Notes: generated from the letters alone by a model not told the origin. A DNA stretch of 64,000 nt from Anadara kagoshimensis (GCA_021292105.1 CM037870.1:42193076-42257075); one strand, 5' to 3'; positions 1 through 12,197 are shown, counted from the stretch's first letter. Program-made: numbers and translations.

Positions 1-54
1 TTGTACTGCTTAATAGACAATATAAACAGATACTCAAAAATCAAAATCCAAAAA

Positions 55-210
55 GCAAAATAAAATTGTCAAATTAAGTTAAATACGTGAACTTTCATCA
101 GGGAAGTGAGACCGGATGCTCCGGAAGCCTGTCTAACTGGCTACATCCGCCAGGTGTAAATTAAAATTGAGAATGAAAGGAACTGAATCTATAAACTTGT
201 TAAATAATTT
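55..210 (+). repeat. Dispersed repeat family R1, copy 1
   Basis: Fragment of a family seen nine times in this window, eight of them in the first 12 kb. The conserved core reads roughly CACCAGGGAAGTGAGGCC, then GGTGCTCCGGAAGGGTAAGC, then TAGCTAGCTACACCCGCC. This copy has diverged and lost part of the middle. No coding capacity is seen. The class is unknown; a non-autonomous DNA element is my guess. Confidence 0.6.
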
Positions 211-469
211 CCATGTAGTACTATTCAGTTACGTACTAAATATTTAGATAAATTATAGATCTATATTACATACCTGCAACTCTGTATTTTGAAGTACTGT
301 CTCATGCTAGTAAAGTGTATCAAAGTCCTTGCCACACCATTAATATTCGCTTTCGTGTTCGGTGAATCAAATGAGGTGGATCTAGAAGAAAATTAATAAA
401 CGTCAATCTATCAATCCATTAGTCAGTGGGAAGATTCGTTATCGGTGTTCTCAATTTATCCGTAAGTAA

Positions 470-665
470 GTAATCAAAAACATACCAATCTATCTCCAAA
501 CCACAATCCCAAAGCAAAGAAAAAATTTCTAAGTTAAACACGTAAACTTCCACCAGGGAAGTGATGTCAGGTACTCCGGGAGGGTAAGCTCATCCTGTTT
601 AGCTAGCTATACCCGCCTGTGTGTAATCAAAATTTGGAATGAATAGAACATGGAACTATGGGCAT
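470..665 (+). repeat. Dispersed repeat R1, copy 2
   Basis: Same order of motifs as copy 1 (GGGAAGTGATGTCAGG, GGGAGGGTAAGCTCATCC, TAGCTAGCTATACCCGCC), in the same orientation about 440 bp away. Ends in the family's GGAACATGGAACTATG motif. Confidence 0.6.
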
Positions 666-1055
666 CACAGTAAGTAAATAAGTGAACACTAGTAAGTATC
701 CAAGTAAAATAAAAAAAAGTTAAAACCAAGTAAGTTAAAATTACATATTATACCAGTTTTAATTTCACAGCACTAGACAGCCGTTAAAGAATACAATTCC
801 TCATCAGTAGTGCTTAGACCAAAATCATGAAATCAAATTGGTTTTCAAGATACCCAAAGGACCAAAATATATATTATCAAATTTAGCTTAGGAATCACTT
901 TGAATGAGGGAGTATAACTTAGTTTTTGTTAAGCGAGATTTTTATTATAAAAGTGACATGTGTATAAGAAATTATACAGTATCTTGAACAATTCGTCATA
1001 TTACTATGGGACATTGGGCTTGTAAGTCACTTATTACTATAATACAATGTGCTAG

Positions 1056-1310
1056 CCCCAGTTTCACAATCATTCCTTAGCTAAGATTTTCCTTAACTTA
1101 AATTTAGCAAAATTTGGTTATCTATTTTTGGAATTACTGGTGAATATTTTTGTCAAAACTAAATTAAAATGTTTAAATCTAGAAGTGATCTTACAAATGA
1201 CATCTTAAATTCCTGAATATCTTAAAAATCAACAAAATTATAAAGATTTGAAATTTTGCCAGTTTTAAGTTAAGGAAAATCTTAGCTAAGGAATGATTGT
1301 GAAACTGGGG
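1056..1310. mobile_element. Short inverted-repeat element (MITE-like), family M1
   Basis: 255 bp flanked by nearly perfect inverted ends of about 45 bp. The left end begins CCCCAGTTTCACAATCATTC and the right end is its reverse complement, ending GAATGATTGTGAAACTGGGG. The interior is AT-rich and non-coding. This fits a non-autonomous DNA transposon. A convincing target-site duplication is not visible. Degenerate relatives lie at 46690-46920 and 52640-52857. Confidence 0.75.
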
Positions 1311-1416
1311 CCTGATGTTTTAGAATACATAAGAATTCAACACGATGGGGTCAGATAATATGCCGGTTTATACCAATGTTTTGGTTTAACGTACATTGTT
1401 GTTATCAGCCATTGCA

Positions 1417-3019
1417 TTACAGAATTATTGCCGACTTCCATTTGAACGATAAGTCAAGCAACAGATCATATGATTGGGTGCTATCCTTACTAACGAGGAG
1501 CTGTAGTGCTTTACAATGCTTTTCATTGGACATTTTATCAAAATGTATTATATTCGCCTGATGATTGCTACCATCATAAACATGAAAGTGTTACCAAAAT
1601 AAAGTTTATATCATTGTATAATGGAACAAATGTGTTTTTTCTCCACAATATTACGGGGAAAAGTGACTTACGAGACACAGCATGAATGGAACATAGCATT
1701 GCTTTGAGTAGCTCTTTTCTTTCTAATTGGATTTATCATTCGACAATCAGTGTTACAGAAACTTTGTGTTTGTATTGTTTGGTTAGTGGGGTGAAGTCTG
1801 GAAGCATTCTGGATATGTCTTTCATATATACGCTGTTCTTTTAATGTTCTGAATTTTTCTGGATATTTTTCTTTCATTCTTAATGCAAACGGCTTGTCAT
1901 GGGAACCAGTGGTGTTTTTACTGTTACTAAGTAAACAAAAACAAAAACAAAGTTAGTTTTATAATGTATGCTCTGTGCTTACAACCACATAAAAATAAAA
2001 TATTAAAGTCAATCATCTCAAAAAGACAAAGAAGTGACGTTATTAAGGGTAACCAAGCTTGCTAATTATTTGATTAATAAATTATGACAGAATCTTTAAT
2101 GAAGTTTTTCCAAGGAAGCTGCTGCTAAACACTGACGCAATAAGTAAATTTGTCATGAAGGCAAAAAATAAAAATTACAAAGTTTCTAATTATATGAATG
2201 ATATATAACAACTAGTGCATAAAATGAGGTTAATTAAAAACAGAAAGGTTAAGGAAACCGACGTCCAGTTTAAAACCACAATATCTTATACACTGCATTT
2301 TATTCTTCAACAGTTATGGATAAAAAAAATGGTAGAATTGAAGACAGATGCAATATCAGAATCTCTTAAAGTTGTTGTAAGCTTCATGTCCAACAATGCA
2401 TCTGACTATGGATGTACCATATTAACCTTTTTTATTTCAATCAAGCGAATCCCTGCCAGGAATTCACATGTGACCTTGTCAATAAACGAAAACTTTTAAA
2501 AATGTTCTTGATTTGCCCTTTTTTAATTAAAATAGACTCGTGGAAGTCCAAACATTCAACTACTTACCCCATTTCTCGCCATACAAGGACAACCGCCAAT
2601 ACCACAGTAGTAATAACAAAGAAAATTGTCAACGCAAGCTGTAAAAAAAGATTGACATAGTGAATAAAAACAATTTACAGCTGAAAAATAATTTTAATTA
2701 AAAAAAAGATAAAGAAAAAAGACAAACGCGTTTGGGATAACTGATTATGAGACTTTGGACGGGGACGGGTCTGAATTTTCTTACAGAGAAAAAACCATTA
2801 GATTTGCGTTGATATATTAAGACTCAAAAACACCGAAGCAAAGTATAAGAAATAAAACTGGCAAATTAAATTAAACAACTACTAGTTCCAATACATATGA
2901 ATAATTGCTTTCTGACAATTCAACGACAAACGTTGTTTATCTTCTAAATGTCTTGTTTTATATTGTACTTGTATTGACGTGTTTTGACTATCCTGTTTTA
3001 AAGGATGGATAATGTCTGG

Positions 3020-3054
<35 letters not shown>

Positions 3055-5170
3055 AGTATATATCATCTACGGAATGGTGACAGCATTTACAATACGTCAG
3101 CAATGACGCTCGAAATTTAAAAATTGAAGAAAACAGGACATGCTTACTCTTCCCGAGCACCCAGCCTCTTTTACCTGTTAAAAGTCAACGCGTGTTAACC
3201 TAATTTGTCAGATTCAAAGTTTTGACTTTGCTTTGGAACTTGGATTTGGACATGGGCTAGTATGTTTGTTTTATATGTTTTGTCATTGCTATATAATTCT
3301 GGCGACCCTGGCTATTGTCAATTTACACTTTATTAAATGTTGCAGCAACTCTTTATTGTCGAGTTCGTATCATTATTATTCTTATAAATGGTAATGGAAC
3401 AAAACAGCATAAACCAAATATAGACGAATGATATAGCCATAATTGTCAACAGTATTTTCCTTTCTAATATAACCATTTTATTTAAATAGCCATCTCCTAG
3501 CTGGAAGTATGACCACGAAAGAGAAGGCTATCCATTCATCTCTCTCTCTCTCTCTCTCTCTTAACTAGTGATGTTATATGATACAAATAACCTAGAAACT
3601 AACCAATACCCTGTGATTTCCACCATTCGCCATAATGTCTGTCTTTATACCCACAAATATTTATTGCACCTTGTGGATTTTATACTGAGATTGTTATTAG
3701 ATGCTTGTAATTATCTGAAAAACAAAAGAAATTAAGATTATACAAACAAAAACTAAAATATGTTTGCAATTTTTATTACCATATTGTTGGTTAGGAAAAG
3801 GCTTGTCTTATCATTTTAAATAACCACACTTAGGAAATACGTCTTGATTAATAAGCGAAGTATTTATTGCTAGGGTCAATGAAGGGTACAGAACAACTTC
3901 ACTGGATACCATTTTGGCATTGGCTTTTTTGTATTATGATTAAGGCATAATACATTAAATACTGTATAAGACCGTGAAATATTACTCAAAATTGATGGTT
4001 AAAATGTGTCGATTTAAAAAAATCATAGTAATAAAAAACAATCCAGAAGCAAAGTAAAAACTTTGGTACTGACAAGTTAGGTTAGACACGTGAACTCCCA
4101 TCCACCAGGGAAGTGAGGCCGGGTGCTCCGGAAGGGTAAGCACCTCCTGTTTAGCTAGCTACACCCGCCACGTGTTAAATTAAAATTGTGTGAAAGGAAC
4201 ATGGAACTATGAGACGTCAAATATATCCAGGGCAATCCTGGACACAGAAACATCAAACTTATCAACAATAGTGTGATGACGGCCATAAACGACGAGATGA
4301 ACATCGCCAATAAAACCAGAGATGACAAAATAATTATAGTTTATATTGACCAACAAGATTAACATCTCCAATGAAATCAGAGTTATGATGTAAAGATTTA
4401 ATAGTGACCGACGAGAAGAACATGTCAATTTAATAGGAAATGACAAAATTTCATGATGACCGAATAGATGAACATCTCCAATCCAATCGGAAATGACAAA
4501 ACTCAGATGAATATCTCCAATCCAATCGGAAATGACAAAACTCAGATGAATATCTCCATATTTCATAGTGACCGACGAGGACTTTTCCAATCCAATTGGA
4601 CATGACAAAATTCCAAGAGGATCGAACAGATGAATAACTCCAATCAAACAAGATATGTTACACTTCATAGTGACCGACGGGAATAAAATCTCCAATCCAA
4701 TCGGAAATGACAAAACTCCAAGATGACCTAATAGATGAACATCTCCAATCAACCCGGAGTTGTTTTATAATAGCCGGCGAGATGAACGTCCCCAATCAAA
4801 CTGGAAATGATAAGTATATGCATGATTCTGGTCCATTAAAACTTTTTAAGAAGAAAGATACTATGAATTGAATATGTAAAATCATCAAACACAGACATAA
4901 CTGTCCAATAGCATACCTAGAGGGACTTCCTATATTTATCATAAACAAACTGGAAGCAGGATATATTAATAGTGGTCATCAAAAATCAGCTTGAATCTAA
5001 TAAGCATTTCTTTTCTCAAACAATAACAAAAACATTATTTTGTGAACATTAAAATACAATGACTGATTTTTTTCTGACACGGAATCACTCCTTAAAATAT
5101 AGAACATGTGATTAACATGAAGTTTGTTTTTACTTTTCATTCTAGTACTAATGCAGTCTTAAGATGTTAT

Positions 5171-5209
<39 letters not shown>

Positions 5210-5316
5210 AGACATAAACCTAAAAATAAAAAATTAATAGTAAACACTTACCTTACATGTGAGACATTTTATCGTGTGTATTTGTACAACATTATCATAT
5301 CTAACGTATTTATACT
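1417..5316 (-). CDS. Predicted membrane/secreted Cys-containing protein, four exons recovered, 5' end missing
   Basis: Not recognised. Four minus-strand exons join in phase: 5252-5316, 2568-2638, 1672-1920 and 1417-1567, ending in TAA. The splice sites seen are TTTCAG/GTAAGTG, TTTACAG/GTAAGT and AACAG/GTAAGT, then a weaker GGTAG acceptor. The second exon encodes a hydrophobic segment (LALTIFFVITTVVLAVVLVW), either a signal anchor or an internal membrane helix. The third carries three N-glycosylation sequons (NTT, NAS, NQT), a Cys-x3-Cys pair, a dibasic RKKR site of furin type and a Cys-Cys pair. The last exon adds one more Cys and about 50 residues. Together they suggest a type II membrane or processed secreted protein with an extracellular C-terminus. 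The N-terminus lies upstream at higher coordinates and was not found. Introns hold CA and CT microsatellites and R1 repeats. The last intron is only 104 nt and is the weakest join. Confidence 0.45.
3020..3053. repeat. (CA)n microsatellite
   Basis: About 17 uninterrupted CA units within an intron of the unidentified minus-strand gene. Confidence 0.95.
3130..3262 (-). repeat. Dispersed repeat R1, copy 3
   Basis: Reverse-oriented fragment containing GAGCACCCAGCCTC and the family's other flank (CAAAGTTTTGACTTTGC, then GGACATGGGCTAGTATG). Confidence 0.55.
3537..3562. repeat. (CT)n microsatellite
   Basis: About 13 CT units, intronic. Confidence 0.9.
4015..4235 (+). repeat. Dispersed repeat R1, copy 4 (longest)
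   Basis: The fullest copy of the family. It runs from a CCAGAAGCAAAGTAAAAACT flank through AGTGAGGCCGGGTGCTCCGG and GCTAGCTACACCCGCC to ACTATGAGACGTCAAATATA and CCAGGGCAATCCTGGACAC. It abuts the tandem array at 4236-4800, so the array may be internal to the element. Confidence 0.7.
4236..4800. repeat. Degenerate minisatellite next to R1 copy 4
   Basis: Repeated blocks built from CTCCAATCCAATCGGAAATG plus GACAAAACTC and AGATGAACAT, with spacings of 39 bp to about 60 bp. Many spacings are multiples of three, which leaves an accidental open frame on the minus strand. No protein is called. Confidence 0.8.
5173..5206. repeat. (CT)n microsatellite
   Basis: About 17 CT units, immediately followed by a short GAGAGA run. 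Confidence 0.95.
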
Positions 5317-5523
5317 CTGAAACAGAATTAAACCAGTGAAGCATTATAAAATTTTGATATGCATCAATGGATATATTACGCTATATGTTATTTATATGTT
5401 GTGTGTGGGATAGACGGATTTTAAACATAGAATACGATTATCGTTTACATTGAACCAGGATACGACCTACCTTCAAACCCAATACACAACGACCCCCGGA
5501 ACATAATTTCTAAAACATGCAAT

Positions 5524-5713
5524 ACAGACCTGTCGAAAATTTAACTTAGACAAAAAAAGCGCCGAATTGGCAACTTATTTTGGCCCCTCGTTAAGTATAT
5601 CTCGGTGGCCTTTCAACAGCTGCTATCTTTCTGGACATCAGCTATCCATGTCTCAAGAGCCGAACCCTGATTCCCATTCGTTAACGCAATGTTAAACTTC
5701 CGACAGGTCTGTA
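5524..5713. mobile_element. Small inverted-repeat element
   Basis: About 190 bp bounded by inverted ends: ACAGACCTGTCGAAAATTTA on the left, and on the right TAAACTTCCGACAGGTCTGT, its near reverse complement. The interior is non-coding and comparatively GC-rich. Fits a MITE; only one copy is seen here. Confidence 0.65.
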
Positions 5714-5752
5714 CTGTAAGCAACGATTATTTATTTATTTATTATTTAAATG

Positions 5753-5933
5753 TACAGTCAAACCTGTCTGTAAAGACCACCCAAGGGAACCAGTAAAATT
5801 GGTTTATGGACAGGTGGCCTTTATATACAGGTTCAAATAATATGAATAAAGAACAATTGGGATACAATTTTACTGGCCTTTAAAAGCAGGTGGTCCTTAT
5901 ATAGAGGTGGCCTTTAAGGCAGGTTGGACTGTA
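5753..5933. mobile_element. MITE family M2, copy 1
   Basis: About 180-bp element with inverted ends TACAGTCAAACCTG and CAGGTTGGACTGTA, possibly with a TA target. The interior is itself imperfectly self-complementary (GGTGGCCTTTATA near both ends). Other copies are at 34006-34170 and 48408-48595. Confidence 0.75.
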
Positions 5934-7574
5934 TCTTCTTAACCGTATACTACAAATTCAATGATATGTATAACATCAGAGTTTTTTTTAATAATCTGCT
6001 TCCGTAAACAGAAAACGTAGGTTTAAATGTGGTATTTTCCGTGAGTGGGCAAGTCTCTTCCTTCTTAATTATAGAGATGATGTTTTTTCCACGTGTCCAA
6101 TTGAATCAAGCAATGACGTAGATTAAACTAAATATAAAATATTACATACACATTCGTTTCTGTCGAAAGAAAAAAAAGAATATATAGTTTAAGTATTCAA
6201 AAAGGAGATGTATCTATATCTCAATGGTTTTTCCGTAATGGGTGTTAAATCTAATTCTAAACAGGAGGTGCTTACCCTTCCGGATCACCCGGTCTCACTT
6301 CCTGGTAACTTGTCAATTACAAAGTTTTTGCTTTTTTCGGATTGTGATTCGGACATGGATTAATATGTTTGTTCCAAATCATAAATGCGTATTACAAGGA
6401 ACCGTGACCATCAGCAAGACGGCAATTTCCTAGAGTTCTGTTTTACCTTATTTATCATTCCGTCGTTTTGAACATAGCTCTAGATTATTTTGGTCATGTG
6501 CCTAATGGCCGAAACAAAAACAACACACGTCTTTATAACCATAGTAGACTTGAACGTTATGAAGTAAAATTTATCAATGAAAATTATATATTTATATACC
6601 GAATAAACGACAATTGAAAATTTCATATTTCATAATCAAGACACTTTTTCCTATTCCTTCCAGTTTTCAGTGTCTATACAAGAGAAAAAAATTCAGAAAT
6701 GATTCAAACTGACCAATCAAATCTATTTATTTGTCCAGATCGGTACAGTTTTAGTGCGCAAGCTTAAGGTTCCTATTTATGTACTTTTTAATTGTTAATT
6801 GTTTGATTTTAGTGCAATTTCAATACAAAGTCTGAATTTATAGTTCTTTCAATTTTAGAAAAATCGTCAAAACGGAAAAAAAATCCGTCAAATTTCAGCT
6901 TTTTATTTTTTCCGTCCGTCATTCCGTTTTTATGCTACAAATCCGTCGAATTGGTCAGTCTGTGTGATAAAATATGAAAGGAAAATGTACTTCCGCTATA
7001 TTGGTTACATATCAAGGGAGTGCTGGGTAAAATTCTTTGATCTTGCAATCAGGTTAACTTTTAAAAATTATAATAATAGTAATTTAGTTGTAAAATTTAT
7101 GCATTTATTACTTAAAGTTTATTATTGCTAAATAATTTAGAGAAGGATACCAGTCGTATCCGTCCGGTATTGTTAAATAGGATTTGAACTTATAAAGCGG
7201 GTTTCGTCACATGCAATCGGAATCTACCCATTTATTACCAGTGATAATAAAGACTTATTAGTAACAATACGTGGGAATGGCAATAGATGTAACAATAAAT
7301 AAATAAATAAAAAAATAAATAAATAAATAAAATGTTAATGTGAATGGCATCAAATGCGTACAGAAGGAAGACAAAAAATTAAATAAAGAAAACCTGCTGC
7401 TGTTGGGAGAGAAAACAATTAATGCATTTTTAAATCCAATGTGCATAGATTACTAACATCAAGAAGAATATTGGTGTTATCAATTCATAATAAAGTCGTC
7501 ACGTACTTAATAATGAATGCCTCATTTTATTTTAGCACAGGCGATGACTGGTTCATGACCATTACATTAATTTT
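5934..7574. other. Non-coding stretch
   Basis: Apart from R1 copy 5 at 6250-6380 and an AATA-rich run at about 7290-7330, I see no gene or structured repeat. Upstream exons of the minus-strand gene at 1417-5316 may lie here but could not be picked out. Confidence 0.4.
6250..6380 (-). repeat. Dispersed repeat R1, copy 5
   Basis: Reverse-oriented fragment with AGGAGGTGCTTACCCTTCCG, CACCCGGTCTCACTTCC and the flank GGACATGGATTAATATG. Confidence 0.6.
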
Positions 7575-7757
7575 CCTAACTGTTCTCAGATTCTGCTCAA
7601 GACGGTATGCTAGACATTTTAATGTCTCTTCTGAAGGACCCCTTGATTTTCATTCCTAAATGCCAGTGCAGTCACTATCTATTTTTAAGTTTTGGTTTCG
7701 AACCCATGGCCTCCAACATACGAAGCGAACACTCTACCAACTGAGCTACCGTAGTGG
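7575..7757 (-). mobile_element. tRNA-derived SINE, family A, partial
   Basis: In reverse orientation the head at about 7698-7757 reads like a tRNA: a D-arm GGTAGCTCAGTTGGTAGAGT (A box) and a T-arm TGGGTTCGAAACC (B box). These are pol III internal promoter elements. The SINE-A body follows, cut off toward the 3' end. AT and GT microsatellites begin just beyond the head. Confidence 0.7.
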
Positions 7758-7767
7758 TTTTCCTACG

Positions 7768-7778
7768 TATATATATAT

Positions 7779-7823
<45 letters not shown>

Positions 7824-7835
7824 TATATATGTGTG

Positions 7836-7873
<38 letters not shown>

Positions 7874-7900
7874 GTGTGTGTGTGTAATATATATATATAA
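7768..7900. repeat. Compound (TA)n/(TG)n microsatellite
   Basis: Alternating TA and TG blocks totalling about 130 bp directly adjoining the SINE-A head. Confidence 0.95.
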
Positions 7901-8442
7901 CGTCAATGTGTATATTTCAAACACCTTACTAAATCAATTATTTTGAAATAAAATCAAGTATTTTCCTGGATGACAATGCAATTCTTTGATAGATAGTGGT
8001 TTGTTACAAGTTACTTCTTATGGCGTGGTTGTATTACCTGTAGTTAAGGAAAATGTTAAAATTTATGTTAATCATTTTCCTAGAAAATGTAAACTAAATA
8101 AAAATAAAAAACAAACACACTTATAAAATACATTAAATGTTTCACTTCTTTAATTTTAGCATGGTTGTAAATTAAGTGTGACGGTCGGGTGCCCTCCAAT
8201 AGCATTATAATCACGCCATTAGATTTTTACTCCAGGGCCCGTTCACCGTCGGGAATGTTTTTATGTCGGTAGTCCCAATATGCATTTGTAGGTTTTTGTC
8301 TTATTTTTACTTGTATTGTTTGGCTTTTTAGTTGTGTTGGCTGTTGCCAAGTACATGTTTGCAAATTCTTCAATATAATGAACAATTGGCATAAACCATG
8401 TGGTAAGTTAACTGATCAGTGGCCAGTTAACTGATACATTCA

Positions 8443-8599
8443 TATTATATACACAGTGTGTAGGTACAACCCTCAGTATCAGGTCGAGTCTTTTTTCGTA
8501 GCCGTATCACTACGAGTTGCACGACGAGTAGTGATACAGCTACGAAAAAAGAACGAGACCTGATACGAAGGGTTGTACCTACACGCTGTGTATATAATA
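8443..8599. mobile_element. 156-bp foldback (long hairpin)
   Basis: Two inverted arms of about 68 bp around a short loop near GTTGCACGAC. The arms contain GTGTAGGTACAACCCT, AGTATCAGGTCGAGTC and TTTTTTCGTAGCCGTATCAC on the left, with reverse complements on the right. Nearly the whole element is stem. Probably a foldback/MITE-type element. Confidence 0.8.
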
Positions 8600-10899
8600 T
8601 TTTTATCTAACATTTCCAATTATGTTATTTAAAATAATAAAAAAAAAAACCAATACCACTGAACTATGTTACTGACATAATTTTGTTCTACATTCTCCCT
8701 AATGACGTCACAATGAGAACGTGCACGTGCACTTTACCTACCACAGTGTGGTGATACAAGATTCTGTACCATGCGTGTTGATAAAACTTGTATTTCGTAG
8801 AAAAACTAGTCTAATGTTAGATAAATACCGGTAAATGAAGCCTTGTCATTTGATTTCTTGATAAACCAAGAAGGCACGTTCTTTCTGGTGTCTAAAATAT
8901 CGAATAAAGATGATAGATAGCAAAATAAATTACTGTTCTGCATACATGCTTACAATTGTAATAAGCCTCAAAACTGTTTTGTAGAGTAATTTTACTGAAC
9001 AATCTCATAGTCTTGAGTTTTATAATCATATGTGTCCCACGAAAGCGTGTTTATCATGCACCTCTAATTTTATTTGCTGCGGCATGCTCTTGGTCGTCCT
9101 GGTCATTGTCAAGAACATATGGTTCAGCTACTAGCAAAATCAGCGGTATTACTAGTGCAATCAACCGTAAAATAATTTAATTCAGGGGACACCTGCATTG
9201 TAAATGTCGAAGAAAAACATGACACAAACAAAATACAAATTAATTATACTGTCATGTTCTACTTTGGAAATTTTGTAAAAAAAAACATGTAATTGCATAT
9301 TACAATGATAAAAATTTCAAAGTTTTCTACAATTTTATGTGTCTTTGTTAATGTGAGAAAAATTAGCTTGGTGTAGTAAAATAAAACCAGGCGTCCTAGA
9401 TAAAGAACACTTTCATCTATTGTAAATTATAATTATGTCTATACATTGAATACAATAAATGCGAGACATTGTAACCGTTACATACTGTATAATGCCTAAC
9501 ATGCAGTTAAGTTGTGAAGTAAAATACATGACCGTTACTTCATAATCAATCAATGCCAGCAATGCGTGTTTATTTGTCTTTTTTTTTGTCTTGTTTATCA
9601 TTTACTTGTTTTGGAGTTCATTCTTGGTTGCGTTACTTGTTTTTCAGTTGCGAATTTCTTATAAACAATATTTAAAAGTGGGATATGATGGTACTAATAG
9701 ACCGATCGCAAGTCGCCGTTTTCCTGCAGTGACCAAATCTTAATTTATCAAAATCTGCATATCAATTTGCTAGACTGTAAAAGGGGATAGCGAAGAAAAA
9801 TGTCTTGTGTCGATAGGAGTGGCGACAAAGTTATTCGGGGTATTCATGATGGAGTTTTTAGTTATAGTTATAGCTTTATAGTTAGCACGAAAAATTCAAA
9901 GCATTAGAAAACACAAGGCATCTCGTCTTACTTAGTTGGTCAAACTTCAAAGTACACACACAAACAACCGCCGAATTACATGAATATAACGAACACGCTT
10001 ACAACGAATACATGGTTAGTACGTATACGAAGTCAAATATTGGACCCAACTGCTTATTTATAGCAATATAACGAAGTTAAAAATAGAGTCCCCAGGGTAT
10101 CGTTATAAACGTGTTTTACTGCTTATTTAGCTTAAAAATATGAAGGTTATCGACACTATAGGTGTTTTATACATGCATAACGTTACTATGCAATATTCAC
10201 TTATGCGTATCCAAAACCAAATTGCCGAATACATTACACTAACCACAATGAACAATAAAGGGAAATTATGCATTAACAAAAGGCAGCTTTATTTATTTTT
10301 ATTTACAATTTAAATATCAAATAAAATGTTTCAATGGCTGACTGTCTTATTATTTTTATCTGTCCATGGACGCTGAACATTGTATGCTGATATGCCTAAT
10401 GTTGCGTATATTAAGCATAATTTGCAATAAGAAGACTTGTGTTGGTGGTTTATTTGTAAAAAAAAAAAATCTTCTCGCACATATGGTCTTATATTTATAT
10501 TTATATAACAATAAATTATAGCTTCATCTTTACCGTATGGCATATAAAATACATCAGCCTATCCTATTATGCCAACGCTTTGTCACGATGAAAGTTTATA
10601 ATGAACTGCTGTTCTAGTATTGTGCCAACAGTTTGGAGACCCAAGACGCTTACGGTTCTGAAGCACGTGTCTAACATTGACATCTTGATTTCTGATACAT
10701 GCTTTGTAATACCATTGCTTTTAACATGCTACTGTATGTAGCAAATACTAAGACATGCAAAATAACAAAAACATTTTAACTAAACTCAACACAATTCTGT
10801 AAATGCCTATCAAGAATCTGGACCCTGCTGTCGTAGTCTTTAATTGCACAGTGTGCGCAATTGTTTGTTGATTTGTTAGTTGATTCGTATTCATGTAGC
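8600..10899. other. Non-coding stretch
   Basis: AT-rich sequence without a supported gene. At 9068-9175 both strands give short hydrophobic open frames; neither has a usable start and splice context. Confidence 0.4.
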
Positions 10900-10931
10900 C
10901 AGCGACATTTAATCTGTATTAAATGTCGCTG
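10900..10931. repeat. Perfect 14-bp-arm hairpin
   Basis: Arms CAGCGACATTTAAT and ATTAAATGTCGCTG around a 4-nt loop CTGT. It may be a footprint of a foldback element. Confidence 0.8.
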
Positions 10932-11187
10932 ATGTAGCAGAATATATGCAGAACCTAAATCTAAGAGAAGAGTGGTGTCAAATCATCCAACTCTACATAC
11001 AGATATATACATGACTTATATTTTATTAATCCTAAATTTTGGGACAACGTGAATGACATCCACCCTTAAGAGCTTGAAATAAGATACGACTGATTCTTCA
11101 ATGTCTGTTTCTTATTTAGAATTCAACTTTAATTACAACACCCATGAAGGCTACATTTGAAGCTATACAGCAAACGTGATTCTAAGT

Positions 11188-11435
11188 TTGATGTCTCTGT
11201 GTCCAGGATTGCCCTGGATATATTTGACGTCTCATAGTTCCATGTTCCTTTCACACAATTTTGATTACACACGTGGCGGGTGTAGCTAGCTAAACAGGAG
11301 GTGCTTACCCTTTCTGAGCACCCGGCCTCACTTCCCTGGTGGAAGTCCACGTGTCTAACCTAACTTGTCAGTTCCAAAGTTGTTACTTTGCTTCTGGATT
11401 GTGATTCGGACATGGATTAGTATGTTTGTTTTTGA
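11188..11435 (-). repeat. Dispersed repeat R1, copy 6
   Basis: Reverse copy almost as long as copy 4. It includes GTCCAGGATTGCCCTGGATA, GACGTCTCATAGTTCC, GGCGGGTGTAGCTAGCTA and CACCCGGCCTCACTTCCC, but lacks the tandem array. Confidence 0.7.
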
Positions 11436-11644
11436 TTATCCGAATAAGAAAACAGGTCAACTTTTTCCTATGCAGTATTATACCTGCTTCTTTGTGGCGT
11501 ATGTGTATCATAATTAATACGCTTTGCTAGTTTGCTCGCACAACAGGAACTTTACACAATGAAGCAAGTTGCTTCCAAATTAATTGACTCGTGAATTTGC
11601 AAGCCTAGGCTTATCAAGGTCCTTTAGATACCCTTATCATAATA

Positions 11645-11840
11645 GTGTTATTAAGTATAATGTCTCTTTATCCAATATTACCCTGGATATATTTGAAGTC
11701 CAATTGTTCCATGTTCCTTTCATTCTCAAGGTTCCCTGGTTGAAGTTCAGGGGCTCAATTTAATTTGCCCGTTCTAAGTTTTTACTTTGCTTTTCAGGAC
11801 TGTGGAATTGCATCAGAATTTATGTGTTTGATTTCATGTT
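11645..11840 (-). repeat. Dispersed repeat R1, copy 7 (deleted)
   Basis: Starts with the same TTACCCTGGATATATTTGA block as copy 6, skips the GCTAGCTA core, and resumes at GGTTCCCTGGTTGAAGTTC. Confidence 0.5.
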
Positions 11841-12197
11841 TTATGGATGTGTTGTAACTCAATCTAGTCTTAAAGTGTGTATTGCTAAACAATGTTACTT
11901 TCTACATTTCATTGAACAAAAAAGTTGAAGAACTTGCATTTTTATACGAAGTGGTTATTGCCCCGTACGTGTCAAAAACAAATGTGTTATTACCACGTAT
12001 TTTTTATACCCGTATTTTATAGTATACATGTAATGGGCTTTATAACTTTATGATTGGCTATAAATACTTCAATAGTATATTTAATAGAAACTTGTCATCT
12101 TTGGTTCAAATAATAGATTATTTTGATAAAAAACGTAAATACGGTTTTAGATCCGCCATTTTGTTTTCGGCAGTTCATCACAAATAAAGACTGATCA

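Noticed and set aside
4207-4752. 181-codon minus-strand frame
   Set aside because: Spans the minisatellite beside R1 copy 4; repetition with periods divisible by three explains it.
7698-7757. tRNA gene (also considered at 21333, 51395 and 51605)
   Set aside because: A- and B-box-like arms are present, but acceptor stems do not pair properly and SINE bodies follow, so these are SINE heads.
9068-9175. Hydrophobic open frames on both strands, one resembling a signal peptide plus acidic tail
   Set aside because: The minus-strand frame has no Met and no AG acceptor upstream; the plus-strand one is very short. Not enough to call a gene.
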